Shown in pieces: positions 16,610 through 25,956 of a stretch of DNA of 64,000 nucleotides (its first letter is position 1; each line of letters starts with the position of its first letter). The stretch spans positions 21,578-85,577 of the forward strand of contig NZ_CADIKF010000033.1 in assembly GCF_902859875.1 (NCBI RefSeq). The letters run 5' to 3'. Made by a program: the position numbers and the translations under genes. The notes beneath the pieces are model-generated. The model had not been told where the DNA came from and made no database searches. It saw only the letters and a list, made by a program, of their open reading frames with translations. This DNA comes from Paraburkholderia solisilvae (GTDB taxonomy: Bacteria; Pseudomonadota; Gammaproteobacteria; Burkholderiales; Burkholderiaceae).

Positions 16610-18439
16610 ATGTGCGGGATAGTGGGCGCAGTGGCGAGGCGTGACATCGTGCCGGTGCTGACCGAGGGGCTCCGCCGCCTCGAATATCGCGGCTATGATT
16701 CGTGCGGTGTCGCGGTGCTGCAGTACGGCGTGCCGCGCCGCGTGCGCAGTGTCGAGCGCGTCGCGAACCTGGCGGAGCAGGTCGATCATGCGGGTCTGTC
16801 GGGGACGATCGGCGTCGCGCATACGCGCTGGGCGACGCATGGCGCGCCGGTCACCGGCAATGCGCATCCGATCTTCTCATGCGGCGAGATCGTGCTCGTA
16901 CACAACGGCATCATCGAAAACCACGAGGCGTTGCGCAAGGAACTGAAGACGTTTGGCTATGCGTTCGATTCGGAAACCGACACCGAGGTGATCGCGCATC
17001 TGATTCATCACATGCGCAAGCAGGATCCGACGCGTGATCTGCTGGTCGCGGTGCGGCGCTCGCTGCGCAGGCTGCGCGGCGCGTATGCGATTGCGGTGTT
17101 CGCGAAGAGCGACCCGAATCTCGTGATCGGCGCGCGCGCGGGCTCGCCGCTCGTCGTCGGCCTCACCGATCGCGGCAACTACCTCGCGTCGGATCCGATG
17201 GCGTTGGCGGGCACGGCGGACCGCTTCGTCTATCTCGAGGAAGGCGATGTCGCGGTGCTGACCTGCGACGGCGTGAAGATTGTCGATTGCGGCGGCGAGG
17301 CCGTGCGCCGCGAAGTGCAGACGCAGCGCGCGAGCCACCACACGACCGAACTCGGGCCGTTCCGGCATTACATGCAGAAAGAGATTTTCGAGCAGCCGTC
17401 GGTGCTCGCCGATGCGACCGAACGCGTGCAGACGCTGACACCGACGCTGTTCGGCGCCAACGCGCCGCACGTGTTTAAAGAGGTCGATTCATTGCTGATT
17501 CTCGCGTGCGGCACGAGTTATTACTCGGCGCTGACCGCGAAATACTGGTTCGAATCGATCGCACGCTTGCCGACCCAGGTGGAAGTGGCAAGCGAGTATC
17601 GCTATCGTGAGAGCGTCGTGAATCCGCGCACGCTGGTGGTGGTCGTGTCGCAATCGGGCGAGACCGCCGATACGCTCGCCGCGCTGCGGCATGCGCAGCA
17701 ACTCGGCCATCGGCATACGCTCGCCATCTGCAACGTCGCGCACAGCTCGATGATGCGGCAAACCGATTTGCAGTATCAGACGGGGGCGGGGCCGGAGATC
17801 GGTGTGGCGTCGACCAAGGCGTTCACGACGCAGCTCGTCGCGCTGTTCCTGCTCGCGGCCACATTCGCGCAAGCACGCGGCGTTGCCGATGCCGCACGGC
17901 AAGCGCAGTGGCTCGAGCAACTGCATCATCTGCCGGCGGCGCTCAATGGCGTGCTCGCGCTGGAACCGCAGATCATCCGCTGGGCCGAGGCATTCGCGCA
18001 CTACGAGCATGCGCTTTTTCTCGGGCGCGGCATGCATTACCCGATCGCGCTCGAAGGCGCACTGAAGCTGAAGGAAATCTCGTATGTGCACGCGGAGGCC
18101 TACCCGGCAGGTGAACTGAAGCATGGTCCGCTCGCGATCGTCACGAACGAGATGCCGGTCGTCACGATCGTGCCGAACGACGCGCTGATCGAGAAGCTCA
18201 AGTCGAACATGCAGGAAGTGCGCGCGCGCGGCGGCCTGCTGTACGTATTCGCCGACGAAGACGCGCCGCTCGACGATGACGACGGCGTCAACGTGATTCG
18301 TCTGCCTGCGCACGATGGGCCGCTGTCGCCTATATTGCATGTCGTGCCGTTGCAATTGCTTGCGTACCATACGGCCTGTGTGCGGGGCACCGATGTCGAC
18401 AAGCCTCGCAATCTCGCGAAGTCCGTCACCGTCGAGTGA
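16610..18439 (+). CDS. glmS: glutamine--fructose-6-phosphate aminotransferase (isomerising)
   Basis: Makes glucosamine-6-phosphate from fructose-6-phosphate and glutamine, the first step towards UDP-GlcNAc. The 609 residues begin MCGIVGAVARR with the catalytic Cys exposed after Met removal. The Ntn glutaminase domain (1 to about 240) includes TRWATHG and HNGIIENHE. Two SIS isomerase domains follow (ACGTSYYSA with VSQSGETADTLAAL, then LGRGMHYPIALEGALKLKE), ending in KPRNLAKSVTVE. It lies 31 bases after pgaD with a strong AAGGAGG, so it is almost certainly an operon member supplying precursor for PNAG. A second housekeeping glmS elsewhere in the genome is likely but cannot be seen here. Confidence 0.95.
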   Translation: MCGIVGAVARRDIVPVLTEGLRRLEYRGYDSCGVAVLQYGVPRRVRSVERVANLAEQVDHAGLSGTIGVAHTRWATHGAPVTGNAHPIFSCGEIVLVHNGIIENHEALRKELKTFGYAFDSETDTEVIAHLIHHMRKQDPTRDLLVAVRRSLRRLRGAYAIAVFAKSDPNLVIGARAGSPLVVGLTDRGNYLASDPMALAGTADRFVYLEEGDVAVLTCDGVKIVDCGGEAVRREVQTQRASHHTTELGPFRHYMQKEIFEQPSVLADATERVQTLTPTLFGANAPHVFKEVDSLLILACGTSYYSALTAKYWFESIARLPTQVEVASEYRYRESVVNPRTLVVVVSQSGETADTLAALRHAQQLGHRHTLAICNVAHSSMMRQTDLQYQTGAGPEIGVASTKAFTTQLVALFLLAATFAQARGVADAARQAQWLEQLHHLPAALNGVLALEPQIIRWAEAFAHYEHALFLGRGMHYPIALEGALKLKEISYVHAEAYPAGELKHGPLAIVTNEMPVVTIVPNDALIEKLKSNMQEVRARGGLLYVFADEDAPLDDDDGVNVIRLPAHDGPLSPILHVVPLQLLAYHTACVRGTDVDKPRNLAKSVTVE

Positions 18440-18447
18440 GTCCCGAC

Positions 18448-19656
18448 ATGCGAAACGCGTTGGCCGTCGCCGCGCTGCTCGGCGTTTGCGTGTGGTTGTG
18501 CCCGGTGTCCGCCGCGGCCGCGAAAGGGTCGAGCCGCGCGCGCACCGCGACGGTCGATCTGCGTTCGTATATGCACGGCATCGGCACGGCGAGCGACGGG
18601 CACGGCAACACGTGGGTATTCTTCAGCAGTTCGGGCTTGCCGCCGCGCGGCCCGGGGCGCGACCGCAACTGGACGCACGATGTGTACGTCGCGCGCTGGT
18701 CGCCGCAGCAGGGCAATCTCGACAAGCCTCGGGTTTTTATCAGCCGTCCCGAAGCGCAGGAGCCGGTGTCGATTGCGCAGAACGATAGCGGCCGCGTCAT
18801 GGTGACCTTCGAGGACGGCTGGAACACGCCCAATGAAGTGAGTCAGCGCTACGGCGTGTATACGTCTGACCTCGACGCGGTGAAGCCTTATCCGGTCGAC
18901 GTGAAATCGGGTGGGCATTCGGGGCATGCGGCCGCGGTTGGCGCGCGTTTCGTCGTGTTTTATTCCGACGATTGGGTCGACGGCGGCGGCGTCGACAATC
19001 TCGGCACCGGCAACGGCGTGTATCTGAAGACCTATGACGCGGACGGCACATTGCTGCAGTCGGTCGATGTCGCGCCGCGCGTGCGTGAATGGTGGCCGAT
19101 GATCGCGGCCTCGCCGACGCGCGCGTTGCTGATCTGGCAGCAGTTCGTGCCGGGCGCGATCTATGCGCGGCTGAAGTCCGCGGTCTTCAATCCGGAGGAC
19201 GGTTCGCTCACTGAAGCGCGCGTGCTGTCGCCGAGCTTGCGCTATTACGTGTACGCCGCCGCGTATGTGCCGGCGCTGGACCGCTTTATCGTGGTCGCAA
19301 CCGGTTTCGACGGCAAGGGCTTCGCGCAACTGATCGATTCAAGCGGTGCGACGACCGCGACGCTCGCATGCATGCCCGCGTCGGTGCGCGAGGCGGGCAT
19401 CGCGGTGGCCGGCGACCATGCGTTCGTGCCGACCCAGGATGGGCGTCTGCTCGATTTGCGGCTCGGCGCATCGTCGATCGAGCTGGCCGGCACGCAGCGC
19501 TCGCCGGTCAAATGGGGGGAAGTCGGCAGCGTCGGGCTGGTGCGGTCGCCGACCGCGTTGCATTGGGTCACGCTGACGCAGCAGGGGGTGAAAGAAGCGG
19601 AGTTTGATCTGAAGGCGATGCGGCCCGCCTCCGCGGCGGATCGCTGCACACGGTAA
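18448..19656 (+). CDS. exported protein of unknown function, last gene of the pga operon
   Basis: A 402-residue secreted protein that I do not recognise. A signal peptide is clear (RNALAVAALLGVCVWLCPVSAAAAKG). The mature part has repeated strand-rich stretches with conserved Asp/Gly/Trp turns (NTWVFFSSSGLPPRGPG, DVYVARWSPQQGN, VVFYSDDWVDGGGV, ALLIWQQFVPGAIYARL), which suggests a beta-propeller resembling BNR or sialidase-type proteins. The start at 18448 lies 8 bases after the glmS stop; an alternative GTG at 18436 overlaps that stop. Its position implies a role in PNAG handling or adhesion, perhaps polymer binding, but this is inference. Confidence 0.7.
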   Translation: MRNALAVAALLGVCVWLCPVSAAAAKGSSRARTATVDLRSYMHGIGTASDGHGNTWVFFSSSGLPPRGPGRDRNWTHDVYVARWSPQQGNLDKPRVFISRPEAQEPVSIAQNDSGRVMVTFEDGWNTPNEVSQRYGVYTSDLDAVKPYPVDVKSGGHSGHAAAVGARFVVFYSDDWVDGGGVDNLGTGNGVYLKTYDADGTLLQSVDVAPRVREWWPMIAASPTRALLIWQQFVPGAIYARLKSAVFNPEDGSLTEARVLSPSLRYYVYAAAYVPALDRFIVVATGFDGKGFAQLIDSSGATTATLACMPASVREAGIAVAGDHAFVPTQDGRLLDLRLGASSIELAGTQRSPVKWGEVGSVGLVRSPTALHWVTLTQQGVKEAEFDLKAMRPASAADRCTR

Positions 19657-19680
19657 TTCATCGCCGCGGCGCGGGCCGCT

Positions 19681-21078
19681 TCAGCGTTGCGCCGCGCGCG
19701 TCGCGATCGGCGCCGGCCGGCCGCCGGACTCGTTGTCGAGACGCCGGAACACCAGCGCGGAGATCAGCGTGATCACGCCGACGCAGATAAAGCTGAGCCT
19801 GAAACCGAGCGCGGCCGATCCCCATTCGGCGGCAAACAGATTCACCAGGCCGCCGCCGATCGATACGCCGAGGCCGATCGCGAGCATCTGCACCATCGAG
19901 AACAGGCTGTTGCCGCTGCCCGCATCGACCATCGACAGGCCTTTCAACGTCACGCTGTTCATCGCGGCGAACTGCATCGAGTTGGCCGCGCCGAAAACGG
20001 CGAGCACCGCGATTTCAATCGCGATCGGCGTGCCGCGCGAAAAGAGTGCGAACGCAACGATCGAACCGCCGACGATCAGCGTATTGACGAGCAGGAACGC
20101 CTCATAGCCGAAGCGGCGGATCAGCGGTGCGATCCAGCGTTTCGCGACGGTGCCGGCGAGCGCGGCCGGCAGCATCATCAGCCCCGAATGCAGCGGCGTG
20201 TAACCAAGTTGCAGTTGCAGCAGCAGCGGCACGAGAAACGGCACCGCACTCGAACCGATCCGGGCGATCAGATTGCCGATCAGCCCGACGCTGAAGTTGG
20301 GTTCGCGAAAGAGCCCGAGACGGAACAGCGGGTTCGGCGCGCGCCGCGCATACGGGATATAGGCGAGCGCGGCGGCGAGACCGATCACGAACAGGCACGC
20401 GGACCATGCGGCGCGATTCGAGTGCATCGGCACGTCGATCGCGAGCGAGCACGCGACCATGCATAGCGACAGCATCGCGCAGCCGATCATGTCGAAGCGC
20501 GGCGTATCGCGCGACGCGCCGTCCGGCAGATAGCGGTTCACCGCGAGCAGACCGCACGCGCCGATCGGCACGTTGATCAGAAAGATCCAGTGCCACGAGA
20601 ACGCTTCGACGAACCAGCCGCCGAGCGTCGGTCCGAGTATCGGCCCAACCTGTCCGGCGACGGAAATCAGGGCGAGCGCCGATACATAGCGTTCGCCGGA
20701 GATCGTGCGCAGCACCGCGAGCCGCCCGATCGGCAGCAGCATCGAGCCGCCGACGCCTTGCAGCACGCGCGCGACGATCAACTGATTGAGCGTGTGCGCG
20801 CTCGCGCAGCACAGCGAGCCGATCACGAACAGCAGGATCGCGGTGAAGTACACGCGCCGTGTGCCGAAGCGGTCGGCGAGCCAGCCGGATGCGGGCGTGA
20901 GCAGCGCCATCGTCAACGTGTAAGCGACGACGATCGGCTGCATCGCGAGTGCGGGAACCCCCAGGGTGTGCGCAATAGATGGCAGGGCGGTGTTGACGAT
21001 CGTCGTGTCCAGCGCCTGCATGAAGAAGCCGGTGGCGACGATCCACAACAACGCGGTGTGCGTGGATGCTTTGGTCAT
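19681..21078 (-). CDS. MFS drug/H+ antiporter, DHA2 (EmrB/QacA) family
   Basis: A 14-segment inner-membrane transporter of 465 residues from ATG 21078; a TTG start 13 codons upstream is possible but has no better ribosome site. Family motifs are the DTTIVNTALPSI of the first segment, motif A (GWLADRFGTRRVYF) in the second loop, and the antiporter motif C (GQVGPILGPTLGGW) in the fifth segment. It would export a hydrophobic drug or metabolite using the proton gradient. There is no adjacent EmrA-type adaptor, so it probably works alone in the inner membrane. It converges on the pga operon. Confidence 0.9.
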   Translation of the reverse strand: MTKASTHTALLWIVATGFFMQALDTTIVNTALPSIAHTLGVPALAMQPIVVAYTLTMALLTPASGWLADRFGTRRVYFTAILLFVIGSLCCASAHTLNQLIVARVLQGVGGSMLLPIGRLAVLRTISGERYVSALALISVAGQVGPILGPTLGGWFVEAFSWHWIFLINVPIGACGLLAVNRYLPDGASRDTPRFDMIGCAMLSLCMVACSLAIDVPMHSNRAAWSACLFVIGLAAALAYIPYARRAPNPLFRLGLFREPNFSVGLIGNLIARIGSSAVPFLVPLLLQLQLGYTPLHSGLMMLPAALAGTVAKRWIAPLIRRFGYEAFLLVNTLIVGGSIVAFALFSRGTPIAIEIAVLAVFGAANSMQFAAMNSVTLKGLSMVDAGSGNSLFSMVQMLAIGLGVSIGGGLVNLFAAEWGSAALGFRLSFICVGVITLISALVFRRLDNESGGRPAPIATRAAQR

Positions 21079-21337
21079 TTCAAAACGAATGGGCACGCGG
21101 GGCGCGCCGTTTGGCAAGCCGTCTGGCGCGTTGCTCGAAACCGGCGGGGAAGGAGGCGGGGCGACGCGACTTCGGCGGAAGTGCCGTCATGATAGTGGGA
21201 AACGCGTTTATGGAAAACCCGCTTAACCCGTTCGATGCGCGCGAACCCGCCGGTTAGCGGCAATCGGGTTTTCTACTTGAGAACTTTTCTCATCTATGGC
21301 ACATTGAACTTTCGTTTAACTAACGATGAGGTTACAG

Positions 21338-21601
21338 ATGCTAAAAATAATTGCGATGAGCGCGGCGCTCGGTTTTTCAGGTGCGGCGTTGGCGAAGGCG
21401 GACTGCACCGCGCACCCGAAAGATCAATGGATGAAAGAGTCGGACGCGCGCGCGCAACTGGAAGGGCAGGGCTACAAGATCAAAAAGTTCAAGGTCGATG
21501 GCCACTGCTATGAAATCTACGGCACCAACAAGGAAGGCAAGAAAGTCGAAATCTACTTCGACACCAGGACGCTCGACGTCGTGAAGTCGGAAATCGACTA
21601 G
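21338..21601 (+). CDS. PepSY domain-containing exported small protein
   Basis: An 87-residue periplasmic protein. The start at 21338 follows GATGAGG; an ATG 12 bases earlier lies inside that ribosome site. The signal peptide is LKIIAMSAALGFSGAALAKA. The mature part is one PepSY domain (WMKESDARAQLEGQGYKIKKFKVDGHCYEI) ending in an amphipathic strand EIYFDTRTLDVVKSEID. Two Cys residues could form a disulphide. It is followed 55 bases later by a cytochrome b561 gene, a common pairing that suggests a role in membrane electron transfer or metal handling. Confidence 0.85.
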   Translation: MLKIIAMSAALGFSGAALAKADCTAHPKDQWMKESDARAQLEGQGYKIKKFKVDGHCYEIYGTNKEGKKVEIYFDTRTLDVVKSEID

Positions 21602-21656
21602 GCGCGGTTGACGTACGCGTTCACTTGTACGCGTTCACTTCTCATCATGGCCCGCG

Positions 21657-22250
21657 ATGTCCGATACCGCTCGAATCAGGATCTGGGACTGGTGGGTGCG
21701 GCTCACGCACTGGACCATCGCGGGTATCGTCATCTGGAATCTGTTCGGCCCGACCGACCGGCTGCATCGCATGTTCGGCTATGCCGCGGCTGCGCTGGTC
21801 GCGTTGCGCATCGTGTGGGGTTTCATCGGCACACGCCATGCCCGCTTTTCCGCGTGGTGGCCCACGCGTTCGCATCTATGCGCGTATCTGCGCTCGCTTG
21901 CGTCGGGCACGCCGTTGCATCATCTTTCGCACAATCCGCTCGGCGGTGTGATGGCACTCGTGTTGTGGGCACTTGTCCTCGCGCTTGCGTTGACCGGGTG
22001 GCTGATGCGGCTCGACGCGTTCTGGGGTGAGGACTGGCCGCAAGAGCTCCATACATTGCTCGCGGTTGCGCTCGAAGTGTGCGTGTGCATCCATATCGCC
22101 GCGGCGATCGTGATGAGCGTGTGGACGCGTGAGAATCTGATTGCCGCGATGTTGACCGGCTATAAGCGCAGTCACGCGCGGCATGCCGCAAGGGCGAGCG
22201 GGAGCACCGCAAAGCGCGCTGGCCGGAGCACAGGCGCTGACGGTCACTGA
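21657..22250 (+). CDS. cytochrome b561 family protein
   Basis: A 197-residue di-haem inner-membrane cytochrome b of the bacterial b561/nickel-dependent hydrogenase b-type family. Four hydrophobic segments carry candidate axial histidines: VRLTHWTIAGIVIWNLF (segment 1), LRIVWGFIGTRH after segment 2, GTPLHHLSHNPLGGVMALVLW (segment 3) and VALEVCVCIHIAAAIVMSVW (segment 4). It probably moves electrons between quinol and a periplasmic acceptor. It is likely co-transcribed with the PepSY gene. The Arg/Ala-rich C-terminal 30 residues look disordered. Confidence 0.85.
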   Translation: MSDTARIRIWDWWVRLTHWTIAGIVIWNLFGPTDRLHRMFGYAAAALVALRIVWGFIGTRHARFSAWWPTRSHLCAYLRSLASGTPLHHLSHNPLGGVMALVLWALVLALALTGWLMRLDAFWGEDWPQELHTLLAVALEVCVCIHIAAAIVMSVWTRENLIAAMLTGYKRSHARHAARASGSTAKRAGRSTGADGH

Positions 22251-22340
22251 CCGTCGCTGACCGCCACGAAGGCAGCGCCGCACCGCGCGTGCGCTGCCTC
22301 GTTCGCCGATGGGCGAGGAAGGTCCGTCAAAGAAGGTCCG

Positions 22341-22625
22341 TTACTGGGACGCGCTGCCTGGTGCGACGCCGCCATAGCCGCTCGTCGCATTGTTCGATTG
22401 TGCGGCGCTCGTGGCCTGAATGCGCGCTTCGGTCATTTGCAGCTTGTTCGGATAGGTGGTCTTTTCACCTTCATACCCGGCCGCCTGAAGCTGCGACAGT
22501 TCCCGGTTGACGTCGGCGCGCGAGATGCGCGGCGATTGCGCGTGAGCGGCCGATGAAACCAACGCGGAAGCGAATGCGAGCGCGGACACGGATACGGCAG
22601 CAGCGAGACGAATGTGCTTCATCAT
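22341..22625 (-). CDS. DUF4148 domain-containing exported protein
   Basis: A 94-residue (or 93 from the next ATG) secreted protein of the DUF4148 family, which is typical of Burkholderiales. A signal peptide ending SSAAHAQS is followed by SRADVNRELSQLQAAGYEGEKTTYPNKLQ, the family core. Function is unknown; members are often stress- or growth-phase-regulated periplasmic proteins. GGAG lies just upstream of the tandem ATG codons on the minus strand. Confidence 0.85.
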   Translation of the reverse strand: MMKHIRLAAAVSVSALAFASALVSSAAHAQSPRISRADVNRELSQLQAAGYEGEKTTYPNKLQMTEARIQATSAAQSNNATSGYGGVAPGSASQ

Positions 22626-23257
22626 CTTCTCCATTCCTTAAAGCGTTTTCAGGTACAACGAGCGAAAGGCCGCGCATCGTCTTCGCGTTTCGCTGAGTGG
22701 GCGATTGCGCGGCCTCTTCTACAACACTTTGAAGAACGAATGCTTCCCAATGAATCGCACAGTCACGTCACTTGTTGTATCGAACGATGCCGGGCGAAAT
22801 GACGTTGACCGAAGCGAAACCTATGTATCGGGATGATCGGCAAGATGCCGCCCACGAAGGGTCTTGTCCGCAACAAATACCGCTTCGTGTGCAGTCGCGC
22901 CCGGTTCGCACAATTTCCGCCATCAGTGCGCTGATGTCTTGCGCGCAGCCTGTCGCGCATGTCGAGTTGCTCGTCGAGCAGGTTCGCGTGCCGGGTGCGC
23001 CGGTCACGTCGTTGGGCGACGCGCCTTCGATCACACGCACGAGCGAACTGCAACGCAAATATCAAGCTCGTTGCGAAATGCGCGATGAAGCGGATCCTCT
23101 CTCGCAGGGCAGTGATGCAAGTTTGATCTAGCGCAAATAGTCGGAGCAAGTCGCCAGAACGTTCTACAAATTTTGAAGCGGCTGCCGTAAACCGAAGGGA
23201 ACGGGTTGTTTCCGTGGCGCGCGACCTTTCGCTGTGCTTTCTTATCCCGAGGGTGTC
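22626..23257. other. Intergenic region before the chemoreceptor gene
   Basis: About 630 bases. Open frames on both strands here lack domains and ribosome sites, and I see no RNA gene or strong hairpin. It must contain the promoters of the divergent DUF4148 and chemoreceptor genes. Confidence 0.4.
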
Positions 23258-24802
23258 ATGTTTCGAAATATCACGATCCGTATCCGTCTCGCGTTTGCGA
23301 TGGGATTTCTCGGCCTGCTGATGATCGTCGGCGCGGTGCTCGGCGTCGTCGGCGTCGCGATGAGCAACAACGATCAGAAGGTGCTCTATACGGATCAGCT
23401 CGCCTCGGCCATCGCGCTCGGCAAATTCGACTTCTACACCGCGCGCGGGCGTCTCGTGCTCGACCGCATCGCGGCGCAGCCCGATAGCCCGGAGGTCGAG
23501 GATTTGCGCAAGCGTGCGAACGAGCAGTTCGATATTGCCGACAACGCGTGGAAAACGTATCGCGCGCAATCGGCCGGCGCGGATGAGACGCGTCTTGCCG
23601 ACGAAGTGGAGGCGCGGCGCGCCGCCGCGATGTCGGGGCCGGTCGCGCAAGTGAACGCGGCGATCGGGCGGCACGATAGTGCGGCGTTGAGCGACCTGAT
23701 CTCGCACAAGATGACGGCGCCGTTCAACGAAGTGACCGACCGTACCGCTAAACTCGAAGCGCTGCAGGCCGATCAGGCGCGTGAGTTGTACGAGACGGCG
23801 CAAAAGCGTTTCGATGCGATTCTCGTTCTCGCGGTGCTGGGCGTGGCGGTGGGGATCGGCATGGCGGCGATCGCGTGGTACACGCTGCAAAAGTCGATCG
23901 CCGGGCCGCTCGACGACGCGCTGCGCCACTTCAGGCAGATCGCGGACGGTGATCTGAGTGAGCGCATCGACGTGCGTTCGCGCGACGAAATGGGCCGGTT
24001 GATGGAGGGCCTGCAGTCGATGCAAACGCGGCTGACCGAGACCATTGCGTCCGTGCGTGACAGCGCGCAGTCGATTGCGACCGCCACCAAGCAGATCTCG
24101 GCGGGCAACATCGATCTGTCGTCGCGCACCGAGGAACAGGCCGCGTCGCTCGGCGAGACCGCGTCGAGCATGACTGAACTGACGTCGACCGTCCGCCAGA
24201 ACACCGATAACGCGCGTCAGGCGACCACGCTCGCGCGCGATGCGGCGAGCGTTGCGCAGACCGGCAGCGACGTGATCTCGCAGGTCGTGTCGACGATGGG
24301 CGAGATCAACGGCAGCTCGCGGCAGATTGCCGACATCATTGGGGTGATCGAAGGGATCGCGTTTCAGACCAATATTCTCGCGTTGAACGCCGCCGTCGAG
24401 GCCGCGCGCGCGGGCGAGCAGGGCCGCGGCTTCGCGGTCGTCGCGGGCGAGGTGCGCACGCTGGCGCAGCGCAGCGGGGCGGCGGCGAAGGAGATCAAGG
24501 CGTTGATCGACAGGTCGGTGGAGCGCGTCAGTAACGGCACCGAGCTCGTGGGACGCGCGGGCAGGACGATGAACGAGATCAACGAGGCGGTGCGGCGCGT
24601 GACCGAAATGACGGCGGAAATTTCCGCGGCCTCGGAAGAGCAGAGCGATGGCATCGAGCAGGTCACGCAGGCGGTAACGCAGATGGATTCGGTGACGCAG
24701 CAGAACGCCGCGCTCGTCGAACAGGCGGCGGCCGCGGCGGCGTCGCTGCGCGAGCAGGCCGAGCGGATGAACGGGGTGGTTAGCGTGTTCCGCATCGCGT
24801 AG
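23258..24802 (+). CDS. methyl-accepting chemotaxis protein
   Basis: A transmembrane chemoreceptor of 514 residues. The start at 23258 (MFRNITIRIRL) follows GAGGGTG. Transmembrane segment 1 is at about residues 12-33, a four-helix-bundle-type periplasmic sensor spans 35-185, and segment 2 is at about 188-208. The HAMP domain (DALRHFRQIADGDLSERIDV) follows. The cytoplasmic signalling hairpin carries IAFQTNILALNAAVEAARAG and FAVVAGEVRTLAQRS, the CheA/CheW contact tip. No C-terminal NWETF-type CheR/CheB tether is present, so methylation must rely on other receptors. The ligand is unknown. Confidence 0.93.
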   Translation: MFRNITIRIRLAFAMGFLGLLMIVGAVLGVVGVAMSNNDQKVLYTDQLASAIALGKFDFYTARGRLVLDRIAAQPDSPEVEDLRKRANEQFDIADNAWKTYRAQSAGADETRLADEVEARRAAAMSGPVAQVNAAIGRHDSAALSDLISHKMTAPFNEVTDRTAKLEALQADQARELYETAQKRFDAILVLAVLGVAVGIGMAAIAWYTLQKSIAGPLDDALRHFRQIADGDLSERIDVRSRDEMGRLMEGLQSMQTRLTETIASVRDSAQSIATATKQISAGNIDLSSRTEEQAASLGETASSMTELTSTVRQNTDNARQATTLARDAASVAQTGSDVISQVVSTMGEINGSSRQIADIIGVIEGIAFQTNILALNAAVEAARAGEQGRGFAVVAGEVRTLAQRSGAAAKEIKALIDRSVERVSNGTELVGRAGRTMNEINEAVRRVTEMTAEISAASEEQSDGIEQVTQAVTQMDSVTQQNAALVEQAAAAAASLREQAERMNGVVSVFRIA

Positions 24803-24855
24803 TGCCGCACGTTCCGGACTGAACGCCGGATGCGGGACGCCGGACGCAGGATGAG

Positions 24856-24891
24856 AAAAGGGCCGCTGTCTGGAAAGACAGCGGCCCTTTT
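24856..24891. terminator. Bidirectional rho-independent terminator between MCP and trxB
   Basis: A perfect 16-bp inverted repeat (24856-24871 with 24876-24891) around the loop GGAA. It starts with AAAA and ends with TTTT, so it can terminate transcripts from both convergent genes. Confidence 0.9.
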
Positions 24892-24954
24892 GCCGTGGAC
24901 CCGCTTCGCTTCGAACCGTTCGACAAGCGCGGCGCGATGTCGCGCCGCTTCCGC

Positions 24955-25956
24955 CTAGCGTTCGGCTTCTGCGCTCATCGCGCGTTCGCCGATCGACTCG
25001 TGAATGCTCTCGAGGTAGCGCTGCGCATCGAGTGCGGCCATACAGCCGGTGCCCGCGCTGGTGATGGCCTGGCGATAGATATGGTCCTGCACGTCGCCGG
25101 CGGCGAACACACCCGGCACGCTCGTCGCGGTCGCGTTGCCTTGCAGGCCGCTCTTCGTGACGATGTAGCCGTTTTTCATCTCGAGCTGCCCTTCGAAGAT
25201 GTCGGTGTTCGGCTTGTGGCCGATCGCGACGAACAGGCCCTGCAGTTCGATGTCGGTGGAGACGCCCGTTTGCGTGTGCTTGATGCGCACTCCGTTCACA
25301 CCGCCATCGTTGCCCTTCACTTCATCGAGCGTGTGATTCCACTTGATCTCGACGATGCCTTCCTTTTCCTTTTCGAGCAGACGGTCGATCAGGATCGGCT
25401 CGGCACGGAACCGGTCGCGCCGATGGATCACCGTGACCTTCTGCGCGATGCCGGCGAGGTAAAGCGCTTCTTCGACCGCCGTGTTGCCGCCGCCGATCAC
25501 CGCGACATGCTGCTGCTTGTAGAAGAAGCCGTCGCAGGTCGCGCATGCGGACACGCCGCGGCCCATGAACTGCTCTTCGGACGGCAGGCCGAGATACTGC
25601 GCGGATGCGCCGGTCGCGATGATCAGCGCGTCGCACGTGTATTCACCGGAGTCGCCGATCAGGCGGATCGGCTTTTCGTTCAGCTTCGCGGTGTGGATAT
25701 GGTCGAAGATGATGTCGGTGTTGAAGCGTTCCGCATGCTCGAGAAAACGCTGCATTAACTCCGGTCCTTCGACGCCTTTTGGATCGGCCGGCCAGTTTTC
25801 GACGTCCGTGGTGGTCATCAGCTGTCCGCCCTGCGCAAGACCCGTGACGAGCACGGGCGACAGATTGGCTCGCGCCGCATAGACCGCCGCCGTGTAGCCG
25901 GCCGGGCCGGAACCGAGAATCAGGACCTTTGCGTGTTTTGTCGTGGATGCTGGCAT
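24955..25956 (-). CDS. trxB: thioredoxin-disulfide reductase
   Basis: Cytoplasmic FAD enzyme that passes electrons from NADPH to thioredoxin. The ATG at 25956 gives 333 residues (MPASTTKHAKVLILGSGPAG); an in-frame start 16 codons upstream lacks homology. The FAD motif GSGPAGYTAA is followed by the redox-active CATC in SACATCDGFFYK, the NADPH motif GGGNTAVEEA, and the C-terminal FAD motif GVFAAGDVQD with RQAITSAGTGCMAALDA. It is divergent from ftsK, the usual arrangement in Burkholderiaceae. Confidence 0.95.
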   Translation of the reverse strand: MPASTTKHAKVLILGSGPAGYTAAVYAARANLSPVLVTGLAQGGQLMTTTDVENWPADPKGVEGPELMQRFLEHAERFNTDIIFDHIHTAKLNEKPIRLIGDSGEYTCDALIIATGASAQYLGLPSEEQFMGRGVSACATCDGFFYKQQHVAVIGGGNTAVEEALYLAGIAQKVTVIHRRDRFRAEPILIDRLLEKEKEGIVEIKWNHTLDEVKGNDGGVNGVRIKHTQTGVSTDIELQGLFVAIGHKPNTDIFEGQLEMKNGYIVTKSGLQGNATATSVPGVFAAGDVQDHIYRQAITSAGTGCMAALDAQRYLESIHESIGERAMSAEAER

